DNA of 64,000 nt from Massilia violaceinigra (GCF_002752675.1 NZ_CP024608.1:2728001-2792000); one strand, 5' to 3'; shown: positions 1 through 8,912, numbered from the stretch's first letter. The notes: a model not told the origin generated them from the letters alone. Translations and numbers: made by a program.

Positions 1-2
1 AC

Positions 3-2651
3 GTGCAGGACCAGGTCGAACTGTCGCTGATGCGCTCGGGCGAGCACGACGTGGCGCGTGCCTACGTGCTGTACCGCGCCAAGCACATGGAAGAGCGCCG
101 CCTGCAGAAGGAGGCGCAAGGCGCCTCCGCGCAACTGACTGCCCCCCAGATCCACGTGACTGAAAACGGCCAGCGCCGCCTGCTCGACATGAACCAGGTG
201 CGCGACCTGATCGCCGCCGCCTGCGTCGGCCTGGAAAAACACGTCGACGCCGACGCCATCCTGGCCGAAACGGTCAAGAACCTGTACGACGGCGTGCCGG
301 TCGAAGAGCTGCACAAGTCCGCCATCCTGGCTGCGCGCGCGCTGATGGAAAAGGACCCGGCTTACTCGCAAGTGACCGCCCGCATCCTGCTGCACACCAT
401 CCGCAAGGAAGTGTTCTGCGAAGAAGTGCCGCAAGCCAAAGCGGCGGCACACTATATAGAGTACTTCCCGAAATACATCGCCAAGGGCATCGAGAACGAG
501 TTGCTGGACCCGGTCCTGGCCACCTTCGACCTGGCCAAGCTGGCCAAGGCCCTGGTCGCCGACCGTGACTTGCAGTTCGGCTACATCGGCCTGCAAACCC
601 TGTACGACCGCTACTTCCTGCACGTGCGCGACGTGCGCATCGAAATGCCGCAGGCGTTCTACATGCGCGTGGCCATGGGCTTGTCCCTGCGCGAAGAAAA
701 CCGCGAAGCGCGCGCCGTCGAGTTCTACAACCTGCTGTCGTCGTTCGACTTCATGAGCTCGACCCCGACCCTGTTCAATTCCGGCACCCTGCGCTCGCAG
801 CTCTCGTCGTGCTACCTGACCACCGTCTCGGACGACCTGGAAGGTATCTACGACGCGATCAAGGAAAACGCGCTGCTGGCCAAGTTCGCCGGCGGCCTGG
901 GCAACGACTGGACGCCGGTGCGCGCCCTGGGCGCCCACATCAAGGGTACCAACGGCAAGTCGCAAGGCGTGGTGCCGTTCCTGAAAGTGGTCAACGACAC
1001 CGCCGTGGCGGTCAACCAGGGCGGCAAGCGCAAGGGCGCGGTGTGCGCCTACCTGGAAACCTGGCACATGGACGTGGAAGAATTCCTGGATCTGCGCAAG
1101 AACACGGGCGACGACCGCCGCCGCACCCACGACATGAACACGGCCAACTGGATTCCCGACCTGTTCATGAAGCGCGTGATGGAAAAGGGCGACTGGACCC
1201 TGTTCTCGCCATCGGAAACGCCTGACCTGCACGACAAGGTCGGCAAGGCGTTTGAATTGGCCTACACCGGCTACGAAGCCAAAGCGGCCGCCGGCGAAAT
1301 CCGCGTGTTCAAGAAGATCGCCGCGCTCGACCTGTGGCGCAAGATGCTGTCGATGCTGTTCGAAACCGGCCACCCATGGATCACCTTCAAGGATCCATGC
1401 AACATCCGTTCGCCACAGCAACACGTCGGCGTGGTCCACAGCTCGAACCTGTGCACCGAGATCACCCTGAACACCAACGAGTCGGAAATTGCCGTCTGCA
1501 ACCTGGGTTCCGTGAACTTGCCGGCGCACATGAAGGAAGGCAAGCTCGACCCGGTCAAGCTGCAGAAAACCGTGCGCACCGCGATGCGCATGCTCGACAA
1601 CGTCATCGATATCAATTACTACGCCGTCGAAAAAGCACGCAACTCGAACATGCGCCACCGTCCGGTGGGAATGGGTATCATGGGCTTCCAGGATTGCCTG
1701 CACATGATGCGCGTGCCTTATTCGTCGAACCAGGCTGTTCAATTCGCCGATTCCTCGATGGAAGCGGTGTGCTACTACGCCTACCTGGCCTCGACCGAGC
1801 TGGCCGAAGAGCGCGGCCGCTACGAGTCGTACAGCGGCTCGCTGTGGGACCGCGGCATCCTGCCGCAGGATTCGATCAAGCTGCTGGCCGAGGAACGCGG
1901 CGGCTACCTGGAAGTGGACATGTCCTCGTCCATGGACTGGACCGTGGTGCGCGAGCGCATCAAGCAGTTCGGCATGCGCAACTCGAACTGCGTGGCGATC
2001 GCCCCGACGGCGACGATCTCGAACATCATCGGCGTGTCGGCCTGCATCGAACCGACCTTCCAGAACCTGTACGTGAAGTCGAACCTGTCCGGCGAATTTA
2101 CCGAGATCAATTCTTACCTGGTGCGCGACCTCAAGGCCCGCGACCTGTGGGATGAAGTCATGATCGCCGACCTGAAATATTTCGACGGTTCGCTGGCCAA
2201 GATCGACCGCATCCCGCAAGACTTGCGTGACATTTACGCAACGGCGTTCGAGGTGTCGCCGAGCTGGCTGGTGGAAGCGGCATCGCGCCGCCAGAAGTGG
2301 ATCGACCAGGCCCAGTCGCTGAACATCTACATGGCTGGCGCCTCGGGCAAGAAGCTCGACGAAACCTACAAGCTGGCCTGGCTGCGCGGCCTGAAGACCA
2401 CTTACTACCTGCGCACCATTGCGGCGACGCACATGGAGAAGTCGACTTCCAAGACCGGCGCGCTGAACGCGGTGGCGGTGGATGGCGGCATGTCGGCCCA
2501 CGCGATGGGTGCGGCGGCCGATACGGCGGCCAAGGTGGCGGCGAGCGCAGCGGCAGCGACGGCAGCCGCGGCGGCGGCCGAGGAAGACGGCGCGGCGTGC
2601 TACCTGCGTCCGGGCGACGATGGCTTCGAGGAATGCGAAGCCTGCCAGTAA
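3..2651 (+). CDS. nrdA: Ribonucleoside-diphosphate reductase alpha subunit (partial, 5' end outside window)
   Basis: Large catalytic subunit of class I ribonucleotide reductase, reducing ribonucleoside diphosphates to deoxyribonucleotides with the NrdB radical subunit. The reading frame is open to the left edge, so the GTG at 3 is probably internal and the gene starts upstream. Visible residues begin in the tail of an N-terminal ATP-cone-like region, and a second cone-like stretch covers about residues 50-140. Active-site cysteines are recognisable in SSCYL (about 270), NLCTEI (about 484, with the catalytic Glu two residues on) and AVCNLG (about 499). The extreme C-terminus, ECEACQ, is the flexible CxxC tail that re-reduces the active site. 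It is preceded by an alanine-rich linker. nrdB follows after about 96 bases. Confidence 0.95.
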   Translation: MQDQVELSLMRSGEHDVARAYVLYRAKHMEERRLQKEAQGASAQLTAPQIHVTENGQRRLLDMNQVRDLIAAACVGLEKHVDADAILAETVKNLYDGVPVEELHKSAILAARALMEKDPAYSQVTARILLHTIRKEVFCEEVPQAKAAAHYIEYFPKYIAKGIENELLDPVLATFDLAKLAKALVADRDLQFGYIGLQTLYDRYFLHVRDVRIEMPQAFYMRVAMGLSLREENREARAVEFYNLLSSFDFMSSTPTLFNSGTLRSQLSSCYLTTVSDDLEGIYDAIKENALLAKFAGGLGNDWTPVRALGAHIKGTNGKSQGVVPFLKVVNDTAVAVNQGGKRKGAVCAYLETWHMDVEEFLDLRKNTGDDRRRTHDMNTANWIPDLFMKRVMEKGDWTLFSPSETPDLHDKVGKAFELAYTGYEAKAAAGEIRVFKKIAALDLWRKMLSMLFETGHPWITFKDPCNIRSPQQHVGVVHSSNLCTEITLNTNESEIAVCNLGSVNLPAHMKEGKLDPVKLQKTVRTAMRMLDNVIDINYYAVEKARNSNMRHRPVGMGIMGFQDCLHMMRVPYSSNQAVQFADSSMEAVCYYAYLASTELAEERGRYESYSGSLWDRGILPQDSIKLLAEERGGYLEVDMSSSMDWTVVRERIKQFGMRNSNCVAIAPTATISNIIGVSACIEPTFQNLYVKSNLSGEFTEINSYLVRDLKARDLWDEVMIADLKYFDGSLAKIDRIPQDLRDIYATAFEVSPSWLVEAASRRQKWIDQAQSLNIYMAGASGKKLDETYKLAWLRGLKTTYYLRTIAATHMEKSTSKTGALNAVAVDGGMSAHAMGAAADTAAKVAASAAAATAAAAAAEEDGAACYLRPGDDGFEECEACQ

Positions 2652-2747
2652 TAGTGTCATCGCCGGAGTCATCTCCGGCAAACAGGCGGAGCGCCACGGC
2701 GCTCCGCGCAATACCGAATTGAAGACAGACGAAAAGAGGAAATGACC

Positions 2748-3872
2748 ATGTTGTCCTGGGACGATGAAACAGCCAGCGCGCCAGCCGCGCGCCCCGTGGC
2801 GCCAAGCGCCGCCGTAACGGGTACTGAACCCGCCGCCGACGCCGCATCGGTCGCCAAGCGCGTGCACGCCGACGACAAGCGCATCATCAACGGCAAGACC
2901 GATGTGAACCAGCTGGTCCCGTTCAAGTACAAATGGGCGTGGGACAAATACCTGGCCGGTTGCGCCAATCACTGGATGCCGCAAGAGGTCAACATGCAGC
3001 GCGACATCGAGTTGTGGAAAAATCCCAACGGTTTGACGGATGACGAGCGTCGTCTCGTCAAACGCAACCTTGGCTTCTTCGTGACCGCCGATTCGCTGGC
3101 CGCCAACAACATCGTGCTGGGCACCTACCGCCACATCACGGCGCCGGAATGCCGCCAGTACCTGCTGCGCCAGGCGTTCGAGGAAGCGATCCACACCCAC
3201 GCGTACCAGTACATCGTGGAGTCGCTGGGCCTGGATGAAGCGGAGATTTTCAACGCCTACAACGAGGTCAAGTCGATCCGCGACAAGGATGAATTCCTGA
3301 TTCCGTTCATCAATACCCTGACCGATCCGGCCTTCACCACGGGTACCGTGGAGAACGACCAGAAGCTGCTCAAGTCGCTGATCGTGTTCGCCTGCCTGAT
3401 GGAAGGGCTGTTCTTCTACGTCGGCTTTACCCAGATCCTGGCGCTCGGACGCCAGAACAAGATGATGGGTGCGGCGGAGCAATATCAATACATCCTGCGC
3501 GACGAATCGATGCATTGCAATTTCGGGATCGACTTGATCAACACGATCAAGATGGAAAACCCGCTGCTGTGGACGCCGGCTTTCCGCGAAGAGATCAAGG
3601 CGCTGTTCCTGGAAGCGGTCGACCTGGAGTATGCGTACGCCGAAGACACCATGCCGCGCGGCGTGCTCGGTCTGAACGCGACCATGTTCAAAGGTTACCT
3701 GCGCTTCATCGCGAACCGCCGCGCGCAGCAGATTGGCCTGGATGCGCTGTTCGCCCAAGAGGAAAATCCATTCCCTTGGATGAGCGAAATGATCGACCTG
3801 AAGAAGGAGCGCAACTTCTTCGAGACGCGCGTGACCGAGTATCAGACCGGCGGCGCGTTGAACTGGGAGTGA
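2748..3872 (+). CDS. nrdB: Ribonucleoside-diphosphate reductase beta subunit
   Basis: Small subunit carrying the diiron-tyrosyl radical cofactor of class Ia ribonucleotide reductase. An in-frame ATG lies at 2742, but the purine-rich AGAGGA at 2735-2740 is only one base from it and seven from the ATG at 2748. I therefore prefer 2748, which gives a protein beginning MLSWDDE. The iron-ligand and radical motif EEAIHTHAY is present near residues 145-153 (ligands Glu and His, radical Tyr). Later ligands lie in [11 protein letters not shown] and [10 protein letters not shown]. The N-terminal 40 residues are Ala/Pro-rich and variable. The gene is cotranscribed with nrdA by position, and a decayed copy follows at 4290-5170. 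Confidence 0.95.
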   Translation: MLSWDDETASAPAARPVAPSAAVTGTEPAADAASVAKRVHADDKRIINGKTDVNQLVPFKYKWAWDKYLAGCANHWMPQEVNMQRDIELWKNPNGLTDDERRLVKRNLGFFVTADSLAANNIVLGTYRHITAPECRQYLLRQAFEEAIHTHAYQYIVESLGLDEAEIFNAYNEVKSIRDKDEFLIPFINTLTDPAFTTGTVENDQKLLKSLIVFACLMEGLFFYVGFTQILALGRQNKMMGAAEQYQYILRDESMHCNFGIDLINTIKMENPLLWTPAFREEIKALFLEAVDLEYAYAEDTMPRGVLGLNATMFKGYLRFIANRRAQQIGLDALFAQEENPFPWMSEMIDLKKERNFFETRVTEYQTGGALNWE

Positions 3873-3927
3873 TCCCCAGAAAATTGAGCTGAGGAAGGCT
3901 TCTGCTCAATTGATTGTCTTTCAAGCT

Positions 3928-3953
3928 TCGGGCGAACTTTCATGTTCGCCCGA
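3928..3953 (+). terminator. Hairpin downstream of nrdB
   Basis: A perfect 10-bp inverted repeat (TCGGGCGAAC / GTTCGCCCGA) encloses a six-base loop 55 bases after the nrdB stop. It has only a weak T-rich tail, so it may be a partial terminator or an mRNA 3' stabiliser rather than a strong intrinsic terminator. Confidence 0.5.
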
Positions 3954-4289
3954 GTCCGTTTACGGCACGGTGATCCTGGCCGGACTCTCTCTCAGGTTCT
4001 GCGCCATCTTGCAGCGACTGCAAGATGGACCTCACGCGCACTCCACGACGTGGTGCCGCGGCCGGGCATGCTCGCCACCGCCACCTCTATCTCCATCTTG
4101 AAACCGGCGCAAGGAAAGTTCGCCAATCTCGATGCCGCGATGTCTGCTTTCAGCGCTTTCATGCCGCCGGCCTCCGACAGCATGCGCGGGAGCAGACAGG
4201 CAGGCGCGCGCGGCGCCACGACATGAACAGGGTCAACGGCGCGAGCGTCAGCGCATCGAACGGTGTGGCATGCGCAACGTGAACTGCGC
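3954..4289. other. Stretch without a recognisable gene, between nrdB and its remnant
   Basis: Open frames occur on both strands here, but none has a convincing ribosome site or resembles a known family. Together with the 3' flank of nrdB this separates the intact gene from the region where nrdB similarity resumes. It may contain decayed sequence that belonged to the 5' part of the nrdB copy; similarity upstream of about 4290 is too weak to claim. Confidence 0.5.
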
Positions 4290-5170
4290 GAGCGCGTCAT
4301 GCAGCGCGACAGAGTTGTGGAAAAATCCCAACGGTTTGACGACGACGAGCGTCGTCGCGTAAAAAGAAATCCAGGCGTCGTTGCGGGCGCCGATTCGCCC
4401 GCCGCGAACGACATCGTGCTCGCAAGCGAGCGTCACATCACGCGCCCGAATGCCGCCAATACCTGCCGCGGAAAGCCTGCGATGTCGCGATTGACTCGCA
4501 CATCTTCCAGTACATCATGCAGTCCCGGGCCGCGATGAAGCGCAGATTTTCAATGCCTGCAACGAGGCCGAAGCGATGCGTGCTAAGGCAGAATTCCTCA
4601 TTCCGTTCATCAATCGCCCGACCGATCCGGCCTTCACCACGGGTGCCGTGGAGGACGATTGGGCGCTGTCGAAGTCGCCGATTGCGTTCGCCTGTTTGAT
4701 GAAAGGCGTGTTCTTTTACGTCGGATTTCCACTGATTCCTGCGCTCGGGCGGCACAACAAAATGATGGGTGCGGCGGAGCGCTATCAGAGCATTTTGCGT
4801 GACGAATCAATGCATTGCAATTTTGCGCCCGACGCGATCGGCGCGATCGCGAAGGAAAATCCGCTGCTGTGGAGGGCGGCTTTCGGCGAAGAGATCAAGC
4901 GCTGAATCTGCGATCGGCCGAGCGCGAATATGCGCACGCCGGCGACATCATGGCGCGCAGTGTGCCGGCCCCGACGCGGTCATGTTCAACGCTTGCCTGC
5001 GCTTCATTGCGCACCGCCGCGCGCAGCGGTTCGGACCCGGCGCGCTGTGCGCAGAAGAAGAAAATCCGCGCCCGTCGATGAGCGCGATGATCGACCTGAA
5101 AAAGGAGCGCCGCTTTGTCGGGACGCGCGTGACCAGATGCCAAACCGGCGGCGCATTGAACTGCGAATAA
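4290..5170 (+). pseudogene. Decayed second copy of nrdB
   Basis: The nucleotide sequence tracks nrdB from about its codon 85 to the stop. It starts with an almost exact match around GAGTTGTGGAAAAATCCC (4313-4330) and ends in the same C-terminal wording (TGGALN.E). The similarity is spread over three frames. One base is lost near 4341, four near 4470-4490 and one near 4896, and the last puts a TGA in frame at 4903-4905. The first roughly 85 codons and the start are missing or unrecognisable. In the metal/radical motif the His ligand codon reads GAC and the radical Tyr codon reads TTC (4504-4506), so even a repaired product could not form the tyrosyl radical. Best read as a tandem duplicate or acquired paralogue undergoing decay. 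Confidence 0.9.
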
Positions 5171-5309
5171 ACGATTTTCAAAACGCGCCGCGCGCATGGC
5201 GCGCGTGCCGTCGAAAAAAAAAGTAAGCGAAACGCAGTGTGCTGGTTGCGCACTGACAAGGTTTTCGTGTACTTTACGTGATTGAATTTGTCAAAACGTG
5301 AACGCGAAG

Positions 5310-5378
5310 ATGCAAGCCGCGCGCGACGACAAAATCATCGATCAAAATGGGACGCTGATTCAACAGATATGTGCTTAA
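5310..5378 (+). CDS. Possible 22-residue peptide or small-RNA region
   Basis: An ATG-initiated frame encodes a short polar peptide (MQAARDDKIIDQ...) and ends 18 bases before a strong hairpin plus T-run. No good Shine-Dalgarno sequence is visible. The alternative reading is that the transcript ending at 5440 is a non-coding RNA, or simply the end of a decayed transcription unit. Confidence 0.2.
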   Translation: MQAARDDKIIDQNGTLIQQICA

Positions 5379-5396
5379 ACTTCTGCAAAAGACAAA

Positions 5397-5440
5397 GCCG
5401 CACTGCCTGATCCGGTTCAGGCATGGCGGCTTTTTCTTTT
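5397..5440 (+). terminator. Intrinsic terminator
   Basis: A GC-rich stem (GCCGC..TGCCTGA / TCAGGCA..GCGGC with a two-base internal mismatch) and a six-base loop are followed by TTTTTCTTTT. It has the full form of a rho-independent terminator for a plus-strand transcript, although no intact gene precedes it. It may end transcription of the decayed nrdB region or of a small RNA. Confidence 0.8.
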
Positions 5441-5516
5441 ACGGTTGTGGGCTTTTGGATGTGGACAGCGAACCATGAACACCGTATCCGTCGTCTCTGT
5501 TTTCAGAAACGACTAT

Positions 5517-5558
5517 AGCTGAAGCGCTGCAAACTTGAGGAGTTGCAGCAGTTCAGCT
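5517..5558. repeat. Long imperfect hairpin (16-bp arms, 10-base loop)
   Basis: Arms AGCTGAAGCGCTGCAA and TTGCAGCAGTTCAGCT pair over 16 positions with two mismatches. No T-run follows, so it is not a typical terminator. It lies about 135 bases upstream of the histone-like start codon and could be an operator or a leader-RNA structure. Confidence 0.5.
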
Positions 5559-5692
5559 GGTGCCGAATTCATTAGCATAAACACGAACACGTTTGTGCCG
5601 ATGAATAATTCGCCTGACCTCCAGTTACGGGTCGGACGGGTTTTAAATCTTGTAGCGTGATTTTTTCCCATCGCAGATGAAGGAGAACCCAA

Positions 5693-6691
5693 ATGGCAAC
5701 AGCCGCTAAGAAACCCGCAGTAAAGAAACCAGCCGCGAAAGCCGCTGCCGAGAAACCAGCGAAGAAAGTCGCCGCGAAAGCAGCCGCAGCCAAGCCAGCC
5801 ACGAAAGCCGCAGCCAAACCTGCAGCCAAGCCGGCAGCGAAAAAGGCCGCAGCCAAGCCAGCAGCGAAAAAAGCCGCAGCCAAGCCAGCAGCGAAGCCAG
5901 TAGCGAAAAAAGCCGCAGCAAAAACCAGCGCCAAGCCAGCAGCCAAGTCGGCAGCTAAATCGGCAGCCAAGCCGGCCGCCAAGCCAGTAGCGAAAAAGGC
6001 AGCAGCCAAGTCGGCCGCCAAGCCAGTCGCTAAAAAAGCAGCAGCAAAGCCAGCCGCCAAAAAAGCGGCAGCCAAGCCGGCAGCCAAGGCAAAAGCCACG
6101 GCCAAGCCAGTAGCGAAGAAGGCAGCAGCGAAGCCGGCAGCGAAAAAAGCCGCAGCGAAGTCGTCGGCCAAGCCAGCAGCCAAGTCGGCAGCGAAGCCAG
6201 CAGCCAAGCCGGTAGCGAAGAAAGCCGCAGCCAAACCGGCCGCCAAGCCAGCCGCCAAAAAAGCAGCAGCGAAGCCAGCAGCCAGCAAAGCCGCAGCCAA
6301 GCCAGCCGCCAAAAAAGCAGCAGCGACGTCGACCGCCAAAAAACCAGCAGTAACTAAAGCAGCAGCAAAGCCAGCAGCGAAAGCAGCAGCAAAGCCAGCA
6401 GCAAAAAAGGTGGCGGCTAAGCCAGCAGCAAAAAAGCCGGTTAAGGCTGCGGCGAAGCCAGCAGCCAAGCCAGCAGCGGCGCCAGCGGCTCCTGCCGCTC
6501 CGGCAGCCAAGCCGGTTGTAAAGAAAGCAGCAGCGCCGAAGAAGGCAGCTGCACCGAAAACCGACGCAGCGTCGAAGCCAGCAGCAGCTCCTGCACCAGC
6601 AGCAGCGGCAGCACCGGCTCCGGCGCCAGCGGCGAAAACTGTGTTGGCTCCGGCAGCAGCATGGCCTTTCCCGACCAGCAGCCGTCCGTAA
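5693..6691 (+). CDS. Histone H1-like alanine/lysine/proline-rich protein
   Basis: The protein of 332 residues is built almost wholly from Ala, Lys and Pro in short repeats of the KPAAKKAAAKPAAK type. This resembles the C-terminal tail of eukaryotic H1 and the bacterial AlgP/Hc1-like nucleoid proteins. It presumably binds DNA electrostatically and compacts the nucleoid or modulates transcription; this is inference from composition. The ATG at 5693 has a clear AAGGAGAA ribosome site. The last 60 residues shift to Ala/Pro with few Lys. The repeated codons make the gene prone to in-frame length change by slippage. A strong terminator follows at 6721-6758, so the gene is monocistronic. Confidence 0.85.
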   Translation: MATAAKKPAVKKPAAKAAAEKPAKKVAAKAAAAKPATKAAAKPAAKPAAKKAAAKPAAKKAAAKPAAKPVAKKAAAKTSAKPAAKSAAKSAAKPAAKPVAKKAAAKSAAKPVAKKAAAKPAAKKAAAKPAAKAKATAKPVAKKAAAKPAAKKAAAKSSAKPAAKSAAKPAAKPVAKKAAAKPAAKPAAKKAAAKPAASKAAAKPAAKKAAATSTAKKPAVTKAAAKPAAKAAAKPAAKKVAAKPAAKKPVKAAAKPAAKPAAAPAAPAAPAAKPVVKKAAAPKKAAAPKTDAASKPAAAPAPAAAAAPAPAPAAKTVLAPAAAWPFPTSSRP

Positions 6692-6720
6692 CAGGTTGTT
6701 GGGCCTGGATCAGGCAAAAT

Positions 6721-6758
6721 ACCGCTGTGTGACTCGTATCACACAGCGGTTTTTTTTT
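6721..6758 (+). terminator. Strong intrinsic terminator after the histone-like gene
   Basis: A perfect 12-bp stem (ACCGCTGTGTGA / TCACACAGCGGT) with loop CTCGTA is followed directly by nine T residues. Confidence 0.95.
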
Positions 6759-6769
6759 AAGGAGAGCAC

Positions 6770-7300
6770 GTGTACAGTATTGTTCAGTTGATCGTCGACA
6801 CCATCGCCACCATTCTTGGTGGGGTCCTGTTACTGCGGTTCTGGATGCAGGCGATCCGCGTGCGTCCGCCGTCGCAGCTCGGGCAATTTATCTACGCCCT
6901 GTCGGACTGGATGGTGCTGCCGATGCGGCGCATCATTCCCGGCGTGGGTGGCTACGACTGGGCCAGCCTGGTCGGCGCCTTTCTGGTGGTGGCGCTGGCG
7001 ACGTCCGTGATCCTGTTCTTCGGCGCCTCGTTCGAAATGGTGGCCATCATGGCCGTGTACGCCTTCCTGACCTGGATCCTGTACGGCTTCATCGGCTTGC
7101 TGTTCATCGAAGTCATCCTGAGCTGGGTCAACCCGCAGGCGCCGATGGCGCCCTTCGTGCAGGCCCTCAACGCCCCCTTGCTGCGTCCGCTGCGCAAAGT
7201 GGTGCCGCCGATCGGCGGAATCGACCTGTCGGTGATGGTGGCGATGATCCTGCTCAAGATCGTGCACATCCTGGTGCAGATGATGTTCGGCCTGCGGTGA
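6770..7300 (+). CDS. YggT family membrane protein
   Basis: 176-residue integral membrane protein of the YggT family, with two copies of the YggT-type hydrophobic unit. Each copy ends in a motif like P.RRIIP..GG.D or PLRKVVPPIGGIDLS (about residues 50-62 and 140-152). Members are implicated in membrane or osmotic functions, but the biochemical role is not established. It starts with GTG at 6770 just after AAGGAGAG. Its stop overlaps the start of the next gene (GTGA), so the two are translationally coupled. The yggT-DUF167 pair is common in proteobacteria. Confidence 0.88.
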   Translation: MYSIVQLIVDTIATILGGVLLLRFWMQAIRVRPPSQLGQFIYALSDWMVLPMRRIIPGVGGYDWASLVGAFLVVALATSVILFFGASFEMVAIMAVYAFLTWILYGFIGLLFIEVILSWVNPQAPMAPFVQALNAPLLRPLRKVVPPIGGIDLSVMVAMILLKIVHILVQMMFGLR

Positions 7301-7596
7301 GCCGGGTTTGGTGTTCGGCGCTGCCGGGCGCATTGCGGCTGGCGGTGCAGATCACCCCGAACGCCAAGAAGACCGAGGTGATCGGCGTGCTCGATGACGC
7401 GCTCAAGCTCAGGCTGCAGGCGCAGCCGATCGAAGGCAAGGCCAACGAGGCCTTGATCAAATATTTATCGGGAGAACTGGGCGTACCGAAAAGCGCGCTC
7501 ACGATCACGCACGGGCTGACCAGCAAGCGCAAGCTGGTCGAAGTGGTGTCGGCGACCCTGACGCCGGAACAGGCCGCACAGATACTCCTAAAGTAA
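7297..7596 (+). CDS. DUF167 (YggU) family protein
   Basis: 99-residue small soluble alpha/beta protein of the DUF167/YggU family; function unknown. It has the family pattern ITPNAKKTEV near residue 18, QPIEGKANEALIKYL near residues 45-60 and a GLTSKRKLVEV motif near residue 75. The GTG start overlaps the yggT stop. The 3' part of the gene (about 7412-7596) and the palindrome downstream are duplicated 289 bases further on. Confidence 0.88.
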   Translation: MSRVWCSALPGALRLAVQITPNAKKTEVIGVLDDALKLRLQAQPIEGKANEALIKYLSGELGVPKSALTITHGLTSKRKLVEVVSATLTPEQAAQILLK

Positions 7597-7617
7597 ATGC
7601 AGCCGTGTCCTACAACC

Positions 7618-7686
7618 GGGGTCAGAGCTCTAACTAGAAAGATTTCTATTTAGAGCTCTGACCCCAGTTTTGAGAGCTCTGACCCC
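7618..7686. repeat. REP-like palindrome, copy 1
   Basis: A perfect 16-bp inverted repeat, GGGGTCAGAGCTCTAA (7618-7633) against TTAGAGCTCTGACCCC (7650-7665). Inside it is a second six-bp stem (TAGAAA/TTTCTA). An extra half-unit AGAGCTCTGACCCC follows at 7673-7686. The GGGGTCAGAG...CTCTGACCCC ends are typical of REP-type elements that I associate with betaproteobacterial genomes. Confidence 0.85.
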
Positions 7687-7700
7687 AGTTTTGCAACTTA

Positions 7701-7885
7701 AGCTGCAGGCGCAGCCGATCGAAGGCAAGGCCAACGAGGCCTTGATTAAATATTCATCGGGAGAATTGGGCGTGCCGAAAAGCGCGCTCACGATCACGCA
7801 CGGGCTGACCAGCACGCGCAAGCTGGTCGAAGTGGTATCGGCGACCCTGACGCCGGAGCAGGCCGCTCAGATACTCCTAAAGTAA
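7701..7885 (+). pseudogene. Duplicated 3' fragment of the DUF167 gene
   Basis: This repeats the last 61 codons of the gene at 7297-7596 at an exact offset of 289 bases, with only scattered substitutions (for example AAGCGC to ACGCGC). It keeps the stop codon and the downstream bases but has no start codon, ribosome site or N-terminal third. It is a non-functional fragment created by duplication of a block that includes the palindromic repeat. Confidence 0.9.
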
Positions 7886-7906
7886 ATGCAGCCGTGTCCT
7901 ACAACC

Positions 7907-7954
7907 GGGGTCAGAGCTCTAACTAGAAAGATTTCTATTTAAAGCTCTGACCCC
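7907..7954. repeat. REP-like palindrome, copy 2
   Basis: Second copy of the 7618-7665 palindrome, offset 289 bases, with one arm mismatch (TTAAAGCTCTGACCCC). It lacks the additional half-unit found after copy 1. It sits 11 bases from the convergent stop of the PfkB-family kinase, so it could also act as a bidirectional terminator-like structure. Confidence 0.85.
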
Positions 7955-7965
7955 GGTTTTGTAAC

Positions 7966-8904
7966 TTAGAAGCGGTAGCCGAATTCGGCTTCGAACTTGT
8001 CGGCGATCTGGGCGGCCGTGACGACGTGGTTCTGGCCACCCTGGTGCGCAATCTTGATCGCGCCCATCAGGCTCGCCAGGCGGCCTGTGGTTGGCCAGTC
8101 GAGGTCGTTCGTGATGCCGAACAGCAGGCCGGCGCGGTAGGCATCGCCGCAGCCGGTCGGATCGACCACCGCCGCCGCTTGCACGCAGGGAATCTCGTGG
8201 CGCTTGCCGCCGGTGTAAATCTCCGAACCCTTCTCGCCGCGCGTGACGATCAGCGCTTCCAGGCGGCCGGCAATGTCGGCCAGGGTCAGGCCGGTGCGGT
8301 CCATCAGCATTTCGAATTCATAGTCGTTGGCGGCCACATAGCTCGCCTGGTTGATGAATTCGATCAATTCGTCGCCGCTGAACATCGGCAATTGCTGGCC
8401 CGGGTCGAACATGAACGGTACTTTCAGCGCCGCACAGTCGCGCGCGTGCTTGATCATGCCGCCACGCCCGTCCGGCGCGATGATGGCCACGCGCAGCGCA
8501 CCCTGGTCGCCGACATTGTTTTCATGCGCGAATTCCATCGCGCCCGGGTGGAAGGCGTTGATCTGGTTGTTGTCGAGGTCGGCCGTGACGAAGCATTGCG
8601 CGGTGTACGAGTGGGTGATCTTGCGGATCGCGCGCGTCTCGATGCCGAGCTTCTCGAAGCGTTCCAGGTACTCGCCGCCATCCTGGCCGATCGCGGCCAT
8701 GATCAGCGGCTCGCCGCCCAGCATCTTGAGGTTGTAGGCAATGTTGGCCGAGCAGCCGCCGTATTCGGTGCGCAAGGTCGGCACCAGGAAGGAGACGTTG
8801 ACCTTGTGCAGTTGGTCGGCCAGCAGCGTTTCGCCGAAACGGCCGTTGTATTGCATGATCTTGTCGAATGCGAGCGAACCGCAGATCAATGTGGTCTTGG
8901 TCAT
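7966..8904 (-). CDS. PfkB-family carbohydrate/nucleoside kinase
   Basis: 312-residue cytosolic kinase of the ribokinase/PfkB fold, phosphorylating a sugar or nucleoside with ATP. It has the N-terminal family glycines (TEYGGCSANIAYNLKMLGG, about residues 47-65). The C-terminal anion-hole and catalytic-base motif DPTGCGDAYRAGL lies about residues 247-259, with the Asp as base. Betaproteobacterial homologues in this position are usually called adenosine kinase or carbohydrate kinase; the substrate cannot be set from sequence alone. It starts eight bases after the DUF3426 gene and is probably the last gene of the acc-prmA operon. Confidence 0.85.
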   Translation of the reverse strand: MTKTTLICGSLAFDKIMQYNGRFGETLLADQLHKVNVSFLVPTLRTEYGGCSANIAYNLKMLGGEPLIMAAIGQDGGEYLERFEKLGIETRAIRKITHSYTAQCFVTADLDNNQINAFHPGAMEFAHENNVGDQGALRVAIIAPDGRGGMIKHARDCAALKVPFMFDPGQQLPMFSGDELIEFINQASYVAANDYEFEMLMDRTGLTLADIAGRLEALIVTRGEKGSEIYTGGKRHEIPCVQAAAVVDPTGCGDAYRAGLLFGITNDLDWPTTGRLASLMGAIKIAHQGGQNHVVTAAQIADKFEAEFGYRF

Positions 8905-8912
8905 GATGTGCC

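Larger units (their letters stand above)
5171..5692. other. 522-base intergenic region upstream of the histone-like gene
   Basis: No annotated-length gene is supported here. The region holds a possible 22-codon ORF (5310-5378), an intrinsic terminator (5397-5440) and a long imperfect hairpin (5517-5558). It is visibly more AT-rich than the flanking coding DNA. The promoter for the histone-like gene at 5693 should lie in the second half, but no convincing -35/-10 pair could be fixed by eye. Confidence 0.6.

Noticed and set aside
3992..4414. 140-codon minus-strand frame between nrdB and its relic
   Set aside because: No ribosome site or family resemblance, low-complexity Arg/Ser composition, and it overlaps the nrdB-derived sequence.
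5572..6717. Ala/Gly/Phe-rich frame opposite the histone-like gene
   Set aside because: It is the complement of KPAAK repeats. The sense strand has the ribosome site, the start and the terminator.
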